From Gymnodinialimonas sp. 57CJ19 (GTDB taxonomy: Bacteria > Pseudomonadota > Alphaproteobacteria > Rhodobacterales > Rhodobacteraceae): a stretch of DNA of 64,000 nt. Position numbers and translations under genes: made by a program. The first letter of the stretch is position 1. Each line of letters begins with the position of its first letter. Shown here in pieces: positions 18,612 through 26,668 of the stretch. The DNA lies in NCBI RefSeq assembly GCF_038396845.1, contig NZ_CP151587.1:1462001-1526000 (forward strand), in the 5' to 3' direction. The notes under the pieces were generated by a model, which made no database searches, was not told where the DNA came from, and was given only the letters and a program-made list of their open reading frames with translations.

Positions 18612-20420
18612 CTAGTCGCGGCCCGTCGCGGCGGTGCGCAAAGCGGCCATCAGCGGATCGCCTTGGGCGTCGCGTTCGGTAAACTCTTCCAGGGCGTGTT
18701 TGTAGGCCATCTCGTAGAACAGCTTGTGCTGGCCCCAGGCCAGGAAACCCGCACCTTTCAGGCCGGGAGGGCGGATCATCAGGTCAGACGCGGGATTCAA
18801 GGCAGTTCGCATGTCCGACTGGCCGACCAAAAGGGACCGCATAACTGTAGAGATAACGCCGGGCACCCGCGTGTGCGTCTTGGCGAAGGGGTTGACCGTT
18901 TGGCGCAGCAATTGGCCACGACCGGGCAGGCTGGCATAATCCACATGGATTGTTTTGTTGGTGGCCCGTTGGACGTTTACCACAACATTGGGGCCAGACT
19001 TCAGGCCATGCATGGTGCGGAATGGCATGTTGTCAATGCAACCGCCATCGACCAGCATCCGGCCTTCACGGGTAAAGAAGGGCGGCAGAACGCCGGGAAT
19101 GGCGGAGGAGGCGCGGATCGCCTCCCACAGGGGGCCACGGGTAATGACCGTCTTGCACATCTCTGAAAGGTCAGCAGCCACGGCGTAATAGGGCAGCCAG
19201 AGATCTTCGATGGGTTCCGACCCGAAGTGTTCCTGCAACGCGCCGTCCAGCACCTTGTGATCGAGGAAGGCGAACTTGGGCACGGTGATTTTGCGCATTG
19301 CGCCCGATCGCACAAAGATCTGCTCTACCCTTGGGCCGATTTCTTCGGCGGGCACACCAAGGGCAATCGCGCCCCCCATGGCAGAGCCGACCGAGGTTCC
19401 GCCAACGATATCCACGGGCAGGCCCATTTCGCCCATCGCGCGGTAAACGCCCACATGGGCCACCCCAAAGGCGCCGCCACCTGACAGCACGAGTCCCACG
19501 GCGTTGCCCGACAGGAACCGGCCAAGGCGTGCGATGTCGGCATCGCCCCCGGTCAGCGCCACGTGGTGGTGCAGGAACACCGGCCGTGAATCGAGCCAAC
19601 GTCCGGTACCCGCAGCCTTCTGCATCCGATGTGGGTGCAGCAGCACAAGGCGACGTTGGCTTTCCGGCAGGATCTGAAGGGCGAAAGACTCCAGCTCGGA
19701 CGGTTCTTGATAGTTGATCGCTTGCGCCACGATCACCGCTTGGTCCGCTTGCTTCAACGCGGCTCTCGACCAGTCACCATCCAGGGCATTGGCCACAAAC
19801 AGCACGATCTGCGCCCGTTGCTCCTGGGCGTTCAGCCAAGCGATGGATTCGGGCGCAGAGGGGTCGGCGCGTTCGCCCATGGCCTCTTTGAAGGCGGCCT
19901 CGGTTACGAGGGCTACGGTGTGATGGGCCTCAATCGCGCGGGTCAAATCTGGCACGAAGCGTTCGGGCAGGGGCGCATTGGCGGCGGGCAGGATACAGAA
20001 TGTACGGGCAGGTGGGCGGCCCGGGTCAGGGGTCACGCGGGCGGATGTCTTGTCCAGCCGATGGGCCAATTCGGCGGCCATGGCCTGGGGCAGACCTTCT
20101 ACCTCGGAACAAAGGGCATCATAAGCCGCGCGGTCGATCCGGTAGACGATGCTGTCACGGGCCGCGACAACATCTGCGGTGCGCGCCGATCCGGTCAAGA
20201 AAGCGATCTCTCCGATCACAGTCCCGGCGCCGATCTCGGCCAGGTCCACGCCGTCACGCTCCACCCGGAACCGGCCCGAGAATACCAGGTACATCGCCTC
20301 GGCGGGCGTTCCGGCGGTGATCAGTTTGTGGCCGCGTTCAACGGGCGTATGGGACAACCGCGCAAAGGCGGGGCCTTGCAGGAGGTTGAACAAGCCTTCG
20401 GGCGCAAAGTCGCTTTGCAT
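18612..20420 (-). CDS. Patatin-like phospholipase with N-terminal cyclic-nucleotide-binding domain
   Basis: This 602-residue protein resembles bacterial relatives of neuropathy target esterase. Residues about 10-125 form a cNMP-binding domain (GTVIGEIAFLTGSARTADV is the phosphate-binding-cassette region). A middle region (about 140-290) carries IL-LP-type segments seen in these fusions. The patatin domain (about 305-480) shows the oxyanion loop SGGGAFGVAHVG, the nucleophile elbow GGTSVGS (Gly-x-Ser-x-Gly) and the catalytic Asp in LVDGGCIDN. It probably hydrolyses phospholipids or lysophospholipids at the membrane under control of a nucleotide or other small ligand. In the cNMP cassette the sequence GEIAF...ARTADV keeps Glu and Arg at the expected places. 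ATG 20420 is chosen over 20480 because the extra residues are basic and not family-like; the ribosome binding site is weak. Confidence 0.88.
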   Translation of the reverse strand: MQSDFAPEGLFNLLQGPAFARLSHTPVERGHKLITAGTPAEAMYLVFSGRFRVERDGVDLAEIGAGTVIGEIAFLTGSARTADVVAARDSIVYRIDRAAYDALCSEVEGLPQAMAAELAHRLDKTSARVTPDPGRPPARTFCILPAANAPLPERFVPDLTRAIEAHHTVALVTEAAFKEAMGERADPSAPESIAWLNAQEQRAQIVLFVANALDGDWSRAALKQADQAVIVAQAINYQEPSELESFALQILPESQRRLVLLHPHRMQKAAGTGRWLDSRPVFLHHHVALTGGDADIARLGRFLSGNAVGLVLSGGGAFGVAHVGVYRAMGEMGLPVDIVGGTSVGSAMGGAIALGVPAEEIGPRVEQIFVRSGAMRKITVPKFAFLDHKVLDGALQEHFGSEPIEDLWLPYYAVAADLSEMCKTVITRGPLWEAIRASSAIPGVLPPFFTREGRMLVDGGCIDNMPFRTMHGLKSGPNVVVNVQRATNKTIHVDYASLPGRGQLLRQTVNPFAKTHTRVPGVISTVMRSLLVGQSDMRTALNPASDLMIRPPGLKGAGFLAWGQHKLFYEMAYKHALEEFTERDAQGDPLMAALRTAATGRD

Positions 20421-20520
20421 CAATTGTCTTTCTGATCGTCTTTTCGGTGCCGGCGATCCCGAGGAAGGCCATGAATTCAAAGATAATAAACACCGGATTA
20501 GGCGAAAGCGAAATGTTTCG

Positions 20521-21171
20521 TTACGTAAGGTCGCCTTGGTTAGGGTCTATGGCGCTCAAGAGCAAGTTGTTGGCTGGCATATCTTGCGGCGTATCGGGTG
20601 ACAGGCCGGCATTTGTCCAAGCGTCTAGCACCCAACGGACGTCTTTGTATCCGGCGCCGGGGTTCTCGGATCGGATACGGGCGTCAAACTCGGCGTCGCC
20701 GTCAGAGGTGGTCTTTCCGTCGCGAAGAAAGGGGCCATAGACCACGACACGGCCGCCGGGGCGCAGGGCGTTTGCCATCTCGGACAGACAAGTCGCGGCA
20801 GCGGCATCGGGGATCAGGTGCAGAAGATTGGCCAGAAAGATCAGATCAAATGGGCCGTGCTGCTGCGACCAGCCCGGTTCACTGGCATCAAGCGCCATGG
20901 GGGGCGCGATGTTGGTAGACTGCTCGGCTCTGGTCCAGGCCTCGATGGACGCTCGCCGCGTTTCATCGGGGTCTGAAGGCTGCCAATGAAGGCCGGGCAG
21001 GGCTTTGGCAAATCCGACCACATGCTGCCCGGTGCCCGAGGCGATTTCCAATGCCCGGCCCGTTGGTGGGGCCAACTGCCTAAGGGCATCGGTGATCGCA
21101 TCCCGGTTGCGCAGGGCGTAGGGGGCGCTCAGCCGTCCATCGGTGTAGGTGGGCGACTGTTCTTCGGTCAT
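20521..21171 (-). CDS. DUF938 family SAM-dependent methyltransferase-like protein
   Basis: A 216-residue Rossmann-type methyltransferase of the DUF938 family. Motif I is visible as ALEIASGTGQHV (about residues 39-50), a conserved Asp-rich segment follows, and FDLIFLANLLHLIP forms motif IV. The N-terminal RLSAPYALRNRDAI is characteristic of DUF938. The natural substrate of the family is not known to me. ATG 21171 overlaps the stop of the upstream secreted-protein gene (ATGA), so it ends a three-gene minus-strand operon beginning at 22072. A methyltransferase coupled to two small secreted proteins has no obvious explanation. Confidence 0.85.
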   Translation of the reverse strand: MTEEQSPTYTDGRLSAPYALRNRDAITDALRQLAPPTGRALEIASGTGQHVVGFAKALPGLHWQPSDPDETRRASIEAWTRAEQSTNIAPPMALDASEPGWSQQHGPFDLIFLANLLHLIPDAAAATCLSEMANALRPGGRVVVYGPFLRDGKTTSDGDAEFDARIRSENPGAGYKDVRWVLDAWTNAGLSPDTPQDMPANNLLLSAIDPNQGDLT

Positions 21172-21620
21172 TGGTCGGCCTGCATCAAGATTTGCAACGC
21201 GCCTGTCGATGACAGGTGGGCCATGAAGGCTTCCACCGTATTGCACCCCATGACGATGGCTGTGGTCTGGTCATCGCTGACCCCTTCAAGGCGCACCACA
21301 TTGGCACTGCCCGCCAGAACTTCTGCGGGGGTGAGCGTGGCCAGATGGGCCTCCATCTCGGTGACCATTTGCGTCACGGCTGCGTCGCCTGCGAGATCCA
21401 CGAAGCCATCAAACATGCAGCTATAGGCGGCTTGCAGATCGTCGGACAATTCTGCCGAGGGCATGTGCCCCTCCAGCGCCGGGGTCTGGGCGACCATGGC
21501 CTCGAACGTCATGGCATTCATGGTTACGGTCACGGCCTCGTACCGCTCAAACGTTGATTGTGCCTGAGCGGGGAGGGCGCTGACAGCGAGCGCCAGCGCA
21601 AGGGGGGCGGTGCGGATCAC
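21168..21620 (-). CDS. Small secreted protein, paralogue 2 of 3
   Basis: A 150-residue protein predicted to be exported, with a signal peptide in residues 1-20 (VIRTAPLALALAVSALPAQA, first residue read as Met) and mature start QSTFERYEA. I choose the GTG at 21620 because it overlaps the upstream gene's stop in GTGA and places the signal peptide at the very start; the frame is open to 21689 but inside the neighbour. Cys68 and Cys126 match the two cysteines of its relatives at 17434 and 21617, and the segment after the first cysteine (LAGDAAVTQMVTEME) aligns with GGDAAVSSYLDEMD of paralogue 1. It is rich in Met, Ala and Glu and probably all-helical. Function unknown. Confidence 0.75.
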   Translation of the reverse strand: MIRTAPLALALAVSALPAQAQSTFERYEAVTVTMNAMTFEAMVAQTPALEGHMPSAELSDDLQAAYSCMFDGFVDLAGDAAVTQMVTEMEAHLATLTPAEVLAGSANVVRLEGVSDDQTTAIVMGCNTVEAFMAHLSSTGALQILMQADQ

Positions 21621-22072
21621 TGGCTTTGCAGGGCCTGCATCGCGCCGGATTCGGCAAGGCGCTGCATTTGCAGTTCCAGCAGGCCGCATTCGGTATTGAT
21701 TTGCTGCACTTGGGCCGCCGTCAGCCCTTCGGGCACACCAGCGCTGAAAGTGCCATCCAGCAGGTCGGCAGGGCGGGCGGCGGCAATGGCGGTTTCAAAC
21801 TCGGTCAGCATGGCATCAACGCCTGCCTCGCCCACGGCATCTTCATAGTCACGCAAGGCGCAGCGCCCGGCGCGGCGTTCCGGGCGGCCCCATTCGGCAG
21901 ACGGAAGGATGCCTTGAAGGACAGGGTATTGGCTTGCCAGCCCCTGATAGGTGAGCGTTGTCATCTGTTCGCTCAGCGCCTCGAAACGCTCAAGATGGGT
22001 TTGGGCCGAGGCCGCAACGGGCAGGGTCAGAAGCGCAGCAGCTACGCCTGCACGCAGGAAGGGGAAATGCAT
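21617..22072 (-). CDS. Small secreted protein, paralogue 3 of 3
   Basis: A 151-residue predicted periplasmic protein: signal peptide about residues 1-23 (hydrophobic AAALLTLPVAASA), mature start QTHLERFEA, two cysteines (Cys71 and Cys129) at the same spacing (58) as paralogue 2. A GGAG lies about 6 nt upstream of ATG 22072, and the longer open frame to 22213 adds a poorly ordered basic stretch, so 22072 is preferred. This is the first gene of an overlapping trio (this gene, paralogue 2, DUF938 methyltransferase), each joined by a 4-nt overlap. The tandem pair probably arose by duplication and has diverged well beyond simple identity. Function unknown. Confidence 0.75.
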   Translation of the reverse strand: MHFPFLRAGVAAALLTLPVAASAQTHLERFEALSEQMTTLTYQGLASQYPVLQGILPSAEWGRPERRAGRCALRDYEDAVGEAGVDAMLTEFETAIAAARPADLLDGTFSAGVPEGLTAAQVQQINTECGLLELQMQRLAESGAMQALQSQ

Positions 22073-22239
22073 TAGGGTCTCCGGTCGTTTGGTTGGCCGA
22101 TAAAAGCTTTGACACAGAGAATAGGTCTGATTGCGGCGAGTTCCAAGTTCCGGGTTTCCCGACCTTGGCGGAAACTTGCGCGGGCTTGGAGCGCTTATCC
22201 TCTCAAAGCCCAAGTTTTGTTGTGCAAGAGGCGCCCTGA

Positions 22240-23322
22240 TTAAACCGATTGAAACCGCGATGGAGAGAGCGCTTTTACCACGGATGGGTCCAGCGAAGGG
22301 GCTGTGCCAGAGACAAGATCGGCAAGCAGTTGGCTGGCGGCGGGGGCTGTCTGAAACCCGTAGCCCCCCTGTCCAGCGGACCAGAGGAAGCTGGGATCAG
22401 CGGCATCGGGGCCGATCACAAGGCAGCGATCCGGGGCGAAGGTGCGCAAACCCGCCCAAGTGCTAGTGACGCGGGTGACGTCTTCGGTCACGAAAGGCTG
22501 GTAGCGGGCGATGCCTTCGGCCAGAACCATATCATCGGCGTAGGCGTCATGGGGTATGGAGGGGTCTTCTTCCGCCGGAGAGACCAGCCAGGCGCCTGCA
22601 TCAGGTTTGGCGTACCAGTCTTCGCCTGCGCCGAAAATCATCGGCCAGCGGCTGACGTCGTGGCCACCCGGCGCAGGCATCCGTGCCATGGAGCGCCTGT
22701 AGGGGGTCAGCCCGATCGGTTCGATACCCGCGAGGCTAGCAATCTGGTCTGCCCAGGCGCCGGCTGCATTCACGATGTGATGCGCATGGAGGGTTTGGCT
22801 ATTGGTTGTGACCTCCCACCCGGCGTCCGTGCGTGACAGGGCGGTGACGGTCTGGCCGGTCTCCACCGATCCATTGGCGCGGATCGCGCGGGCGAAGTAC
22901 TGCACCATGCGATCGGTATCGATATCCCAAGCCGCGTCGTGATGCGCGGCACGGGTGATATGGTCCGTGTTGAGGATCGGGACGAGGGCGCAGGCCTCTG
23001 CGACCGAGATCTCGGTCAGGTCCATGGCCTTGACGTCGTGATCGAAGGCGTCCGCCTCGGCCTCGCTCGCCAGCATCAGCAACCCGCGCGGCGACAGGAA
23101 GCCGCCATCGAGCGTGTGGTGATCATCCAGCGATGCGTGGTTCAGCGCGACCGTCACCGGGTGGCCGTAGTTCGCCTCGTAGAGCGCGGCCGACCGGCCG
23201 GAGGTGTGATAGGCCAGCGCGGGCTCAACCTCCAGGAGGCAGGTGGTGCCGAGGGCCGCGAGCCGTGCCCCGGCGGAGGTGCCGGCGATGCCGCCACCGA
23301 TGATGAGGAAATCATAGGTCAT
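22240..23322 (-). CDS. FAD-dependent oxidoreductase (DAO family)
   Basis: A 360-residue flavoprotein of the D-amino-acid oxidase/glycine oxidase superfamily. The FAD motif IIGGGIAGTSAGARLAALG begins at residue 6, the segment YHTSGRSAALYEANYG follows, and a C-terminal GQGGYGFQTAPAASQLLADL closes the FAD site. It probably oxidises an amino acid, amine or hydroxy acid in the cytoplasm. ATG 23322 is chosen because it puts the dinucleotide-binding strand at the normal N-terminal place; the open frame extends to 23421 through intergenic-looking sequence that includes a typical rhodobacterial spacer motif. It lies downstream of the purine operon but is separated from it by a strong terminator at 23446-23474, so it is likely independent. 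Confidence 0.85.
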   Translation of the reverse strand: MTYDFLIIGGGIAGTSAGARLAALGTTCLLEVEPALAYHTSGRSAALYEANYGHPVTVALNHASLDDHHTLDGGFLSPRGLLMLASEAEADAFDHDVKAMDLTEISVAEACALVPILNTDHITRAAHHDAAWDIDTDRMVQYFARAIRANGSVETGQTVTALSRTDAGWEVTTNSQTLHAHHIVNAAGAWADQIASLAGIEPIGLTPYRRSMARMPAPGGHDVSRWPMIFGAGEDWYAKPDAGAWLVSPAEEDPSIPHDAYADDMVLAEGIARYQPFVTEDVTRVTSTWAGLRTFAPDRCLVIGPDAADPSFLWSAGQGGYGFQTAPAASQLLADLVSGTAPSLDPSVVKALSPSRFQSV

Positions 23323-23445
23323 GGGCGTAGGCGTGACATGGGGAAGGCGTGTGGGCAAGGGGGTGTGATGTCTTGGAGGGCTGCGTATTTCGAGGGGGCG
23401 GGACTGAGTTGTATTTGCCAAGATGAAGGAGCAGCGGTGCGGGAC

Positions 23446-23474
23446 AAAAGGCCCGCCGGATGGGGCGGGCCTTT
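23446..23474 (-). terminator. Intrinsic terminator of the xdh/BMP operon
   Basis: Read on the minus strand: AAAGGCCCGCC, loop CCATCC, GGCGGGCCTTTT. The stem is perfect for 11 bp and ends in a T-run, placed 22 bp after the stop of the BMP binding-protein gene. It is a strong, clean rho-independent terminator for the nine-gene minus-strand operon. Confidence 0.88.
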
Positions 23475-23496
23475 CGCTATTAGTATCGGAGGCGGA

Positions 23497-24579
23497 TCAG
23501 TTGGGAATGTCGCCGGTGATGCCTTCAACGAAGAAGTCCATGCCTGCCAGCGTGCCGTCATCGGCCACTTCGCCTTCAGCCAACCAAGCGGTGCCATCCT
23601 GGCGGTTGATCGGGCCGGTGAAGGGGTGGTATTCGCCCGCCGCGATGGCGTCGATCATCTCTTGCGCCGAGGCGCGGACCTCTTCCGGGATCGCTTCGGT
23701 CATTTCGCCGATTCCGACCATGCCCGGGCCGATGCCGTCCCAACGGTCCGACTGTTCCCAAGTGCCATCCATCGCAGCGCCGACACGCTCGATGTAGTAA
23801 GGTGCCCAGTTGTCGATGATCGAGGAGATCCGCGGCGCAGGCGCGAATTGCGCCATGTCCGAGGCTTGGCCGAAGGAGTAGATGCCGGCCTCCTGCGCTG
23901 CCGCCTGGGGAGCAGTGGAATCGGTGTGTTGCAAGATCACGTCAGCGCCCGCGTCGATCAGCGCCTGGGCGGCCGCGCCTTCGGCTGCCGGGTCGAACCA
24001 AGTGTAAGCCCAGACCACGCGGAATTGGACATCGGGGTTCACGGCGCGGGCGTGCAGGAAGGCGGAGTTCATGCCACGGATGACCTCGGGGATCGGGAAG
24101 GAGCCGATGTAGCCGATGATGTTGCTTTCGGTCATCTGGCCCGCGATGTGGCCCTGGATCGCGCGGCCCTCGTAGAAGCGCGCTGAGTAGGTGGAGACGT
24201 TGGGATGCTCGCGCAGGTAGCCAGTGGCGTGTTCAAACAGCACATCGGGGAACTGGGCAGCAACGGCGTTGGTTGCCTCCATGTAGCCAAAGGACGTGGT
24301 GAAGATCATGTCCGCGCCACCCAGGACCATCGTAGTAATCGCACGCTCGGCGTCGGCACCCTCGGGCACGGATTCAAGGTAGACTGTTTCAACCTGGTCG
24401 CCGTAGGCTTCCTCAACGGCCAAGCGGCCTTGGTCATGTTCATAGGTCCAGCCCAGATCGCCCGTAGGGCCGACGTAGATAAAGCCGACTTGGAACGGGT
24501 CGTGGCCGTCTGCAAAGGCCGCACCGGCGAGGCCAGTGGCAAGCGCTGCGCTGGCCAGAAGTTTGGTCGTGAGTTTCAT
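23497..24579 (-). CDS. BMP-family ABC transporter substrate-binding protein
   Basis: A 360-residue exported binding protein of the BMP (basic membrane protein/PnrA) family, which in characterised members binds purine nucleosides. It has a Sec signal peptide (residues 1-23, ending AGAAFA) without a lipobox Cys, so it should be a soluble periplasmic protein. Family features include the first strand VGFIYVGPTGDLGWTYEHDQG, in which Trp and the aromatic residues stack on the base, and DMIFTTSFGYMEA. It is the last gene of the operon; its start overlaps the ion-channel stop (TAATG). Together with two permeases and an ATPase upstream it completes one ABC importer. The adjacent xanthine dehydrogenase genes point to purines or their nucleosides as ligand. 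Confidence 0.9.
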   Translation of the reverse strand: MKLTTKLLASAALATGLAGAAFADGHDPFQVGFIYVGPTGDLGWTYEHDQGRLAVEEAYGDQVETVYLESVPEGADAERAITTMVLGGADMIFTTSFGYMEATNAVAAQFPDVLFEHATGYLREHPNVSTYSARFYEGRAIQGHIAGQMTESNIIGYIGSFPIPEVIRGMNSAFLHARAVNPDVQFRVVWAYTWFDPAAEGAAAQALIDAGADVILQHTDSTAPQAAAQEAGIYSFGQASDMAQFAPAPRISSIIDNWAPYYIERVGAAMDGTWEQSDRWDGIGPGMVGIGEMTEAIPEEVRASAQEMIDAIAAGEYHPFTGPINRQDGTAWLAEGEVADDGTLAGMDFFVEGITGDIPN

Positions 24580-25337
24580 TATTCATCCCCTCTGTTGGAT
24601 TCTGGTTGTTGTGTGTTTTTGTGGTCTGCGGGTGCGGCCTCGGTCAAGGCGGCAGTGACGAGGCCGGCGGGAACGGCAATAATGCCGATGCCGATCAACA
24701 TGATGATGCCGGTGAAGATGCGCCCGCCCACGGTGATTGGATAGACGTCGCCGTAGCCCACTGTGGTGAAGGTGGCGATTGCCCACCACAGGCTTTCGGG
24801 GATCGACGAGAACCCGTCAGGTTGGGCCTCATGCTCAAAATGGTAGATGCCCACGGACGCCAGATAAAGCGCCACGCAGGCAATGAAGAAGAAAATCGCG
24901 AACTCGGTTTTGGCCTGGTCCAGGGCCCGTGCGATACGGTCAAGCGCGCGGTTCGCTTTGAACAGTTTCAGCAGCCGCAAAATGCGCAGAAGGCGGATCG
25001 CCCGGATGGTGGCGAAATCCGGCAGCAGGAAGACCAACGCGGGCACGATGGCGAGGAAATCAACGATGCCCCAGAAGCTGAACGCGTATTTCAGGGGCTT
25101 TTCCGAACAGGACAACCGCAAGGCGTATTCGATGACGAATACTGTCAGGATCAAGATCTCTGCAGCGACCAGAACGGCGTTCACGCGTGGTGACAGGTCT
25201 GGCATCGTTTCAAGGGCAATCACAACCGCCGAGAGGCAGATCAACCCATAGATGGCCAGCGCCACAACCCGGCCCAGACGGGGGTGCGTACCGTCGAGGA
25301 TTTCGATGATGTCAGATCGGGACAAGGAAAGTGGCAT
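24579..25337 (-). CDS. Voltage-gated-type potassium channel (ion transporter)
   Basis: A 252-residue inner-membrane protein of the six-helix cation-channel family. An S4-like segment repeats Arg every third position (IRAIRLLRILRLLKLF, about residues 110-125), and the pore loop carries the potassium selectivity filter TTVGYGD (about residues 195-201), followed by the S6 helix. The short C-terminus lacks an RCK/TrkA domain. It sits between the second permease gene (6-nt gap) and the binding-protein gene (1-nt overlap) of a purine ABC importer, which is an unusual place for a channel. Potassium conduction is well supported by the filter; the reason for co-transcription with purine uptake is not. 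Confidence 0.9.
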   Translation of the reverse strand: MPLSLSRSDIIEILDGTHPRLGRVVALAIYGLICLSAVVIALETMPDLSPRVNAVLVAAEILILTVFVIEYALRLSCSEKPLKYAFSFWGIVDFLAIVPALVFLLPDFATIRAIRLLRILRLLKLFKANRALDRIARALDQAKTEFAIFFFIACVALYLASVGIYHFEHEAQPDGFSSIPESLWWAIATFTTVGYGDVYPITVGGRIFTGIIMLIGIGIIAVPAGLVTAALTEAAPADHKNTQQPESNRGDE

Positions 25338-25343
25338 TTGAGA

Positions 25344-26264
25344 TCACCCACTTGCGTGGAAGGTTTTGCCAAGGGCGGCGGGGGCGTTGATGGCGGCTTT
25401 GGCGCGGTCGGACGACATGACCACAAGCACGATGATCGTGACAAGGTAAGGGGAGGCATCCAGCAGCGAAACGGGCACGGGCACCTCGGCCGCTTGCAGG
25501 CGCAGTTGCAATGCGGCGATCCCACCAAAGAGCCAAGCGCCAAACAACACGCGGCCCGATTTCCACGCGGCAAAAACCACCAGCGCCAAGGCGATCCAGC
25601 CCGCGCCCGCAGTCATGCCTTGCACCCAGTTTTCAACGTAGACCAGCGATAGAAACGCGCCGCCGAGGCCAGCCATGGCCCCGCCAAACAAGATCGCGGC
25701 GCAGCGGATGCGCACCACCTTGTAGCCAAGGGCGTGGGCGGCATCGTGGCTTTCGCCGACAGCTCGGATGACCAGACCCATGCGCGTGTGTTTCAGGACG
25801 TAGCCAATGGCGAATACGGCACCGATGGCCAGATAGGTTACAAGATCATGGCTGAACAGAATGGGACCGATCACCGGGATATTGCGCAGCATTTCGGGCA
25901 GAGGCTTGGCAACTTCGGGGATCGGTTGCCCCTCATACCCCACGCCCAGAAGGGCGGCGAGGCCAAGGCCGAACAGCGTCAGCGCAAGGCCCGTGGCCAC
26001 TTGGTTCGACATCAGGAATTGCGTGAGGATGGCGAAGATCACTGACAGGCCCGCGCCGCCTGCCATGCCTGCAATGAAGGCCAAAGTGATCGATCCGCTT
26101 TGGTTGGCGACGATAAAGCCGCAGACCGCGCCCATGATCATCATTCCCTCCACCCCAAGATTCAGGACGCCGGATTTTTCGACGATCAGCTCTCCCAATG
26201 CGGCAAGCAGGACTGGGGTGGATATGGTGACAAGGGCCACAATCAGGGTGACGGGATCAATCAT
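25344..26264 (-). CDS. BMP-type ABC transporter permease (second subunit)
   Basis: A 306-residue integral membrane permease of the BPD_transp_2 class used by nucleoside importers (NupQ/YufQ-like). It has about nine hydrophobic helices, with the conserved ALGELIVEKSGVLNLGVEGMM region near residues 20-40 and the cytoplasmic loop GESHDAAHALGYKVVRIR that contacts the ATPase. GGAGG precedes ATG 26264, which overlaps the stop of the small membrane protein by 4 nt (ATGA). It pairs with the permease at 26665-27750. Co-transcription with xanthine dehydrogenase suggests a purine or nucleoside as cargo. Confidence 0.9.
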   Translation of the reverse strand: MIDPVTLIVALVTISTPVLLAALGELIVEKSGVLNLGVEGMMIMGAVCGFIVANQSGSITLAFIAGMAGGAGLSVIFAILTQFLMSNQVATGLALTLFGLGLAALLGVGYEGQPIPEVAKPLPEMLRNIPVIGPILFSHDLVTYLAIGAVFAIGYVLKHTRMGLVIRAVGESHDAAHALGYKVVRIRCAAILFGGAMAGLGGAFLSLVYVENWVQGMTAGAGWIALALVVFAAWKSGRVLFGAWLFGGIAALQLRLQAAEVPVPVSLLDASPYLVTIIVLVVMSSDRAKAAINAPAALGKTFHASG

Positions 26265-26668
26265 AGAAACCCCTCCGTAAAGATACCCGTTCGCCAAGCG
26301 TTCGCGATGATAAGAATGGTTGCGGTGGCCCACGACAGAAACAGAGCGTTGTCGCGGAGCCATGGCTTAGGCCCATCTTCGGCGTTTTCTGTTTTGGCGC
26401 GGGGCAGCGATGGCGGCCGTGTGGGCAGGGGACGCCCGCGCAGCAGGGACCAGAGGCAAGCGAGTGCCCAGACGATCAAATGCATGATGCCATGTCCCAA
26501 CAATTGTAGCGCGAACAGAGGGATCAGGATCAAGAAAAGCATCCAAAGACCGTCGGCGACCAACAAAATCGCGATAGCAGTCCCGAAGCCCAGGAACAGG
26601 CCGACGGCGGTGTGAACCGCGGTGGCGGGAATGTCCGAGATCGTGAAAGCGGGGCGTTGCGTATTCAT
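26261..26668 (-). CDS. Small membrane protein of unknown function within the BMP operon
   Basis: A 135-residue protein with about three hydrophobic stretches: residues near 20-40 (VGLFLGFGTAIAILLVADG), 42-75, and 105-125 (FLSWATATILIIANA), separated by a basic, proline-rich loop (SLLRGRPLPTRPPSLPR). I recognise no domain. ATG 26668 is chosen because it overlaps the upstream permease stop in ATGA and has GGGAGG 8 nt upstream; ATG 26683 lacks this. It is inserted between the two permeases of the transporter, with 4-nt overlaps on both sides, so it is certainly co-translated and may be an accessory subunit. Confidence 0.75.
   Translation of the reverse strand: MNTQRPAFTISDIPATAVHTAVGLFLGFGTAIAILLVADGLWMLFLILIPLFALQLLGHGIMHLIVWALACLWSLLRGRPLPTRPPSLPRAKTENAEDGPKPWLRDNALFLSWATATILIIANAWRTGIFTEGFL

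Noticed and set aside
22939..24186. A 415-codon plus-strand open frame across the DAO and BMP genes
   Set aside because: It runs antisense through two clear genes and the terminator between them; no domain visible.
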